Below are positions 63,806 to 64,000 of a DNA stretch of 64,000 nucleotides, in pieces. Position numbers and translations under genes: made by a program. The DNA lies in contig NZ_CP074372.1 of NCBI RefSeq assembly GCF_018362995.1, positions 2,604,001 through 2,668,000 on the forward strand. The letters run 5' to 3'. Within the stretch, counting starts at the first letter, position 1; each line of letters opens with the position of its first letter. Below the pieces are notes generated by a model. The model did no database searches. It worked only from the letters and a program-made list of their open reading frames with translations, and was not told the origin of the DNA. This DNA comes from Chryseobacterium indologenes (GTDB lineage Bacteria; Bacteroidota; Bacteroidia; Flavobacteriales; Weeksellaceae).

Positions 63806-64000
63806 ATGATCAAAAATGCTAAATTTTTCTGGGAGGTTCTGAAAGACACATTTACAGAATGGAACAATTCTACTGCATCAAAAGATTCAGCAAGTCTTGC
63901 TTATTATGCTATCTTTTCAATCCCGGGATTATTGATCATTATTATATGGGTACTTGGAAATTTCTTTGGCGAAGAAGCTATCCGTGGACAAATCAGCACG
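63806..64000 (+). CDS. YihY/virulence factor BrkB family protein (partial)
   Basis: The reading frame starts one base after the TamL stop and runs off the right edge with 65 residues visible. FWEVLKDTFTEWNNSTASKD then SASLAYYAIFSIPGLLIIII is the start of the BrkB/YihY fold, a multi-helix inner-membrane protein. The family was once called RNase BN, but the enzyme activity was not confirmed. Its tight spacing suggests it belongs to the tamB-tamL operon. Confidence 0.9.
   Translation, partial: MIKNAKFFWEVLKDTFTEWNNSTASKDSASLAYYAIFSIPGLLIIIIWVLGNFFGEEAIRGQIST

Overview
The window is 64 kb of AT-rich chromosome from a flavobacterium, most likely Chryseobacterium or a close Weeksellaceae relative. 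This is judged from protein character and signals, not from a database search. Genes mostly lack Shine-Dalgarno sequences. Many follow the Bacteroidetes promoter TTG-N19/20-TAnnTTTG, often with very short leaders. The protein set fits the group: a TamL/TamB pair, a fused CcoN-CcoO oxidase subunit, a single-haem CcoP, class II HMG-CoA reductase, TonB-dependent receptors and a secreted beta-helix protein. Almost everything is chromosomal housekeeping. I see no transposase, integrase, phage gene, rRNA operon or CRISPR array.

Layout. 1-939: 5' part of a surface beta-helix protein (minus). 1.1-9.2 kb: dusB; an endonuclease-Lrp-deoC operon; an ndh-trmD pair with a 4-bp overlap; a GH25 lysozyme; a secreted protein; and a 5'-nucleotidase gene broken by a 7-bp tandem duplication. 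9.4-20 kb: ABC-F protein, Gfo/Idh/MocA oxidoreductase, TonB siderophore receptor with a PepSY protein, a porin-like protein, 1-Cys peroxiredoxin with a palindromic operator, MscS channel and sucC. 20.2-25.5 kb: a tightly coupled minus-strand operon (HMG-CoA reductase, an overlooked 55-residue membrane protein, an exported protein, DUF423), then a radical SAM/DUF4130 DNA-repair pair. 25.46-25.78 kb: a non-coding stretch with three perfect DnaA boxes. 25.8-30.7 kb: a HEAT-repeat alkylation-repair-like gene and a peroxiredoxin-like gene divergent from an HxlR regulator, a DUF4846 lipoprotein, pfkA and gapA. 30.8-37.9 kb: an unrecognised low-GC outer-membrane gene, a LuxR-type regulator with an MpaB-type oxygenase, recA and an unrecognised 478-residue protein. 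38-49 kb: S9 peptidase, htpG, a small XRE regulator, an alkyltransferase-like protein, a deoxyhypusine-synthase-like protein, a Gre-domain protein, a barrel protein and menE-arfB. 49.1-49.5 kb: tandem tRNA-Gln genes. 49.5-64 kb: small membrane and hypothetical genes, an amino acid permease, cbb3 oxidase ccoNO-ccoP, then TamB, TamL and the start of a BrkB family gene.

How parts work together. ccoNO/ccoP and the NDH-2-like dehydrogenase belong to respiration. pfkA and gapA are adjacent glycolytic genes and sucC serves the TCA cycle. menE makes menaquinone for the respiratory chain. TamB and TamL serve outer-membrane assembly. The two peroxiredoxins, HxlR regulator, alkylation-repair-like protein, alkyltransferase-like protein, radical SAM/DUF4130 pair and recA form a scattered stress and DNA-repair complement.

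The most unusual items are the DnaA-box cluster, the heptamer-duplication frameshift, a 43-44-bp promoter-like motif found both at htpG and on the far side of the S9 peptidase gene, an intergenic repeat family with four copies, and a deoxyhypusine-synthase-like enzyme lacking the catalytic lysine.
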